The notes under the pieces are model-generated. The model did no database searches, was not told where the DNA came from, and saw nothing but the letters and a program-made list of their open reading frames with translations. Below, piece by piece: positions 5,337 through 6,129 of a stretch of 6,129 nucleotides of DNA. The position numbers were made by a program, and so were the translations under genes. The stretch is from positions 1-6,129 of the forward strand of contig SFFB01000053.1 in assembly GCA_004557035.1 (NCBI GenBank). Reading direction: 5' to 3'. Origin of the DNA: Bacteroidales bacterium. GTDB lineage: Bacteria > Bacteroidota > Bacteroidia > Bacteroidales > Bacteroidaceae. Position 1 is the stretch's first letter. Every line of letters starts with the position of its first letter.

Positions 5337-6129
5337 ATGCCACGGCAAGCTCGAACGATATCAGCCACTAACGTTTATCACGCCATACTTCGTGGCGTGA
5401 ACAAACAGCAGGTGTTTGAGGACGATGAGGACTACATACGTTTCCTCAACGTCCTTCGTAGGCAAACACAGCCAGATGTTGGCGGACAGGGCCAGACCTT
5501 CCAGCCCCGATGTTATGTCTATGCCTATTGCCTGATGGGCAACCATGTACATCTCCTTCTCAAGGAAGGATCTCAGACCATTGGCGACATAATGAAGCGG
5601 ATAGCCTCATCCTATGTATATTATTACAATCACAAATACGACCGAGTGGGGCATCTGTTTCAGGAGCGGTTCAAGAGCCAGCCTGTCAACGACTTCTCGT
5701 ATTTCATCACACTTCTCCGCTATATACACCAGAATCCATTGAAGGCGAAGCTTGTCGATAGCATTGATGAATATGAATGGAGCAGTTGGCAGGAATACAA
5801 AGGAACAGCCCGTCAAGGTTTTTGCTCAACACCGGTTGTTCTCGGTCGCATACCCTTTGCTGACTTGAAAGTCCTTGTCGAAACCCCTTTGGCAGAAGAA
5901 GATGCCAACCAGTTCATTGATGTCGATGTTCGTCCCACGAAGTCAACATATTCAGATGAAGAGATATGGCAACTTCTCTCAGCCCTAAGTGGAGCAAGCA
6001 ATGCCGCCCAGTTTCAGGCACTTCCTCGTCCACAGCAGAAGCTTCACCTCTTTGTAGTCCATGAGGAAGGCATCGGTCCACGCACCCTCTCACGTCTCAC
6101 AGGCGTTCCATACTCCATAGTTCAAAGGG
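5337..6129 (+). CDS. REP-associated tyrosine transposase (Y1 HUH, IS200-like), 3' truncated
   Basis: The frame is open from ATG 5337 to the window end, giving 264 residues without a stop. Seen: the N-terminal MPRQAR...YHAILRGVNKQQVFEDDEDY (1-33) typical of RAYT proteins, the HUH metal-binding pair MGNHVHLLL with His70 and His72, the conserved GHLFQERFKSQPV (105-117), and the catalytic-tyrosine segment YFITLLRYIHQNPLKAKLV (122-140), with Tyr129 the likely nucleophile, followed by EYEWSSWQEY (145-154). A C-terminal helical region with SRLTGVPYSIVQR (252-264) looks like a helix-turn-helix. Such enzymes cut single-stranded DNA at small hairpins (REP sequences) and stay covalently bound through tyrosine. 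The N-terminus begins just after a decayed gene and about 260 bases beyond the right arm of the inverted-repeat unit. The gene appears intact within the window. It may be a domesticated single copy or a mobile one. Confidence 0.92.
   Translation, partial: MPRQARTISATNVYHAILRGVNKQQVFEDDEDYIRFLNVLRRQTQPDVGGQGQTFQPRCYVYAYCLMGNHVHLLLKEGSQTIGDIMKRIASSYVYYYNHKYDRVGHLFQERFKSQPVNDFSYFITLLRYIHQNPLKAKLVDSIDEYEWSSWQEYKGTARQGFCSTPVVLGRIPFADLKVLVETPLAEEDANQFIDVDVRPTKSTYSDEEIWQLLSALSGASNAAQFQALPRPQQKLHLFVVHEEGIGPRTLSRLTGVPYSIVQR

Overview
The window looks like a chromosomal segment of a Bacteroidales bacterium (Prevotella-, Muribaculaceae- or Bacteroides-like). This rests on the combination of a NusG/UpxY-type KOW protein, an HU-related protein with the Bacteroidetes HU-HIG layout, an AAA+/DUF4143 ATPase, a promoter of the Bacteroidetes TAnnTTTG type, and genes that start without a convincing Shine-Dalgarno sequence. 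No species is claimed.

Left part (1-3815): the C-terminal KOW end of a NusG-family regulator overlaps by 8 bases an unrecognised 288-residue helical protein. A convergent AAA+/DUF4143 ATPase follows on the minus strand, and then a divergent, complete UDP-glucose 6-dehydrogenase (ugd) on the plus strand. A NusG-like protein, a coupled unknown gene and ugd together suggest the edge of a surface-polysaccharide locus, with the ATPase as an accessory insertion. Three direct repeats with an exact 33-bp period sit between the ATPase and ugd.

Middle part (about 3881-5073): a compact unit bounded by a roughly 110-bp imperfect inverted repeat. Each arm carries a mirrored array of the heptamer CAATCAC/GTGATTG. 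Inside are one complete gene, an HU-like domain fused to a winged helix-turn-helix (211 aa), and upstream of it four tandem 22-bp units, each built round the dyad TACAnCGnnCGnTGTA. A Bacteroidetes-type promoter points outward through the left arm. No transposase lies inside. This is the most unusual part of the window: a self-contained DNA-binding-protein cassette with its own operator-like array and long inverted ends.

Right part (5074-6129): a short decayed reading frame interrupted by TAG, then the start of a REP-associated tyrosine transposase (Y1/HUH family, IS200-like) that runs off the window end. Its position just outside the inverted-repeat unit raises the possibility that the two are linked, but nothing in the sequence proves this.
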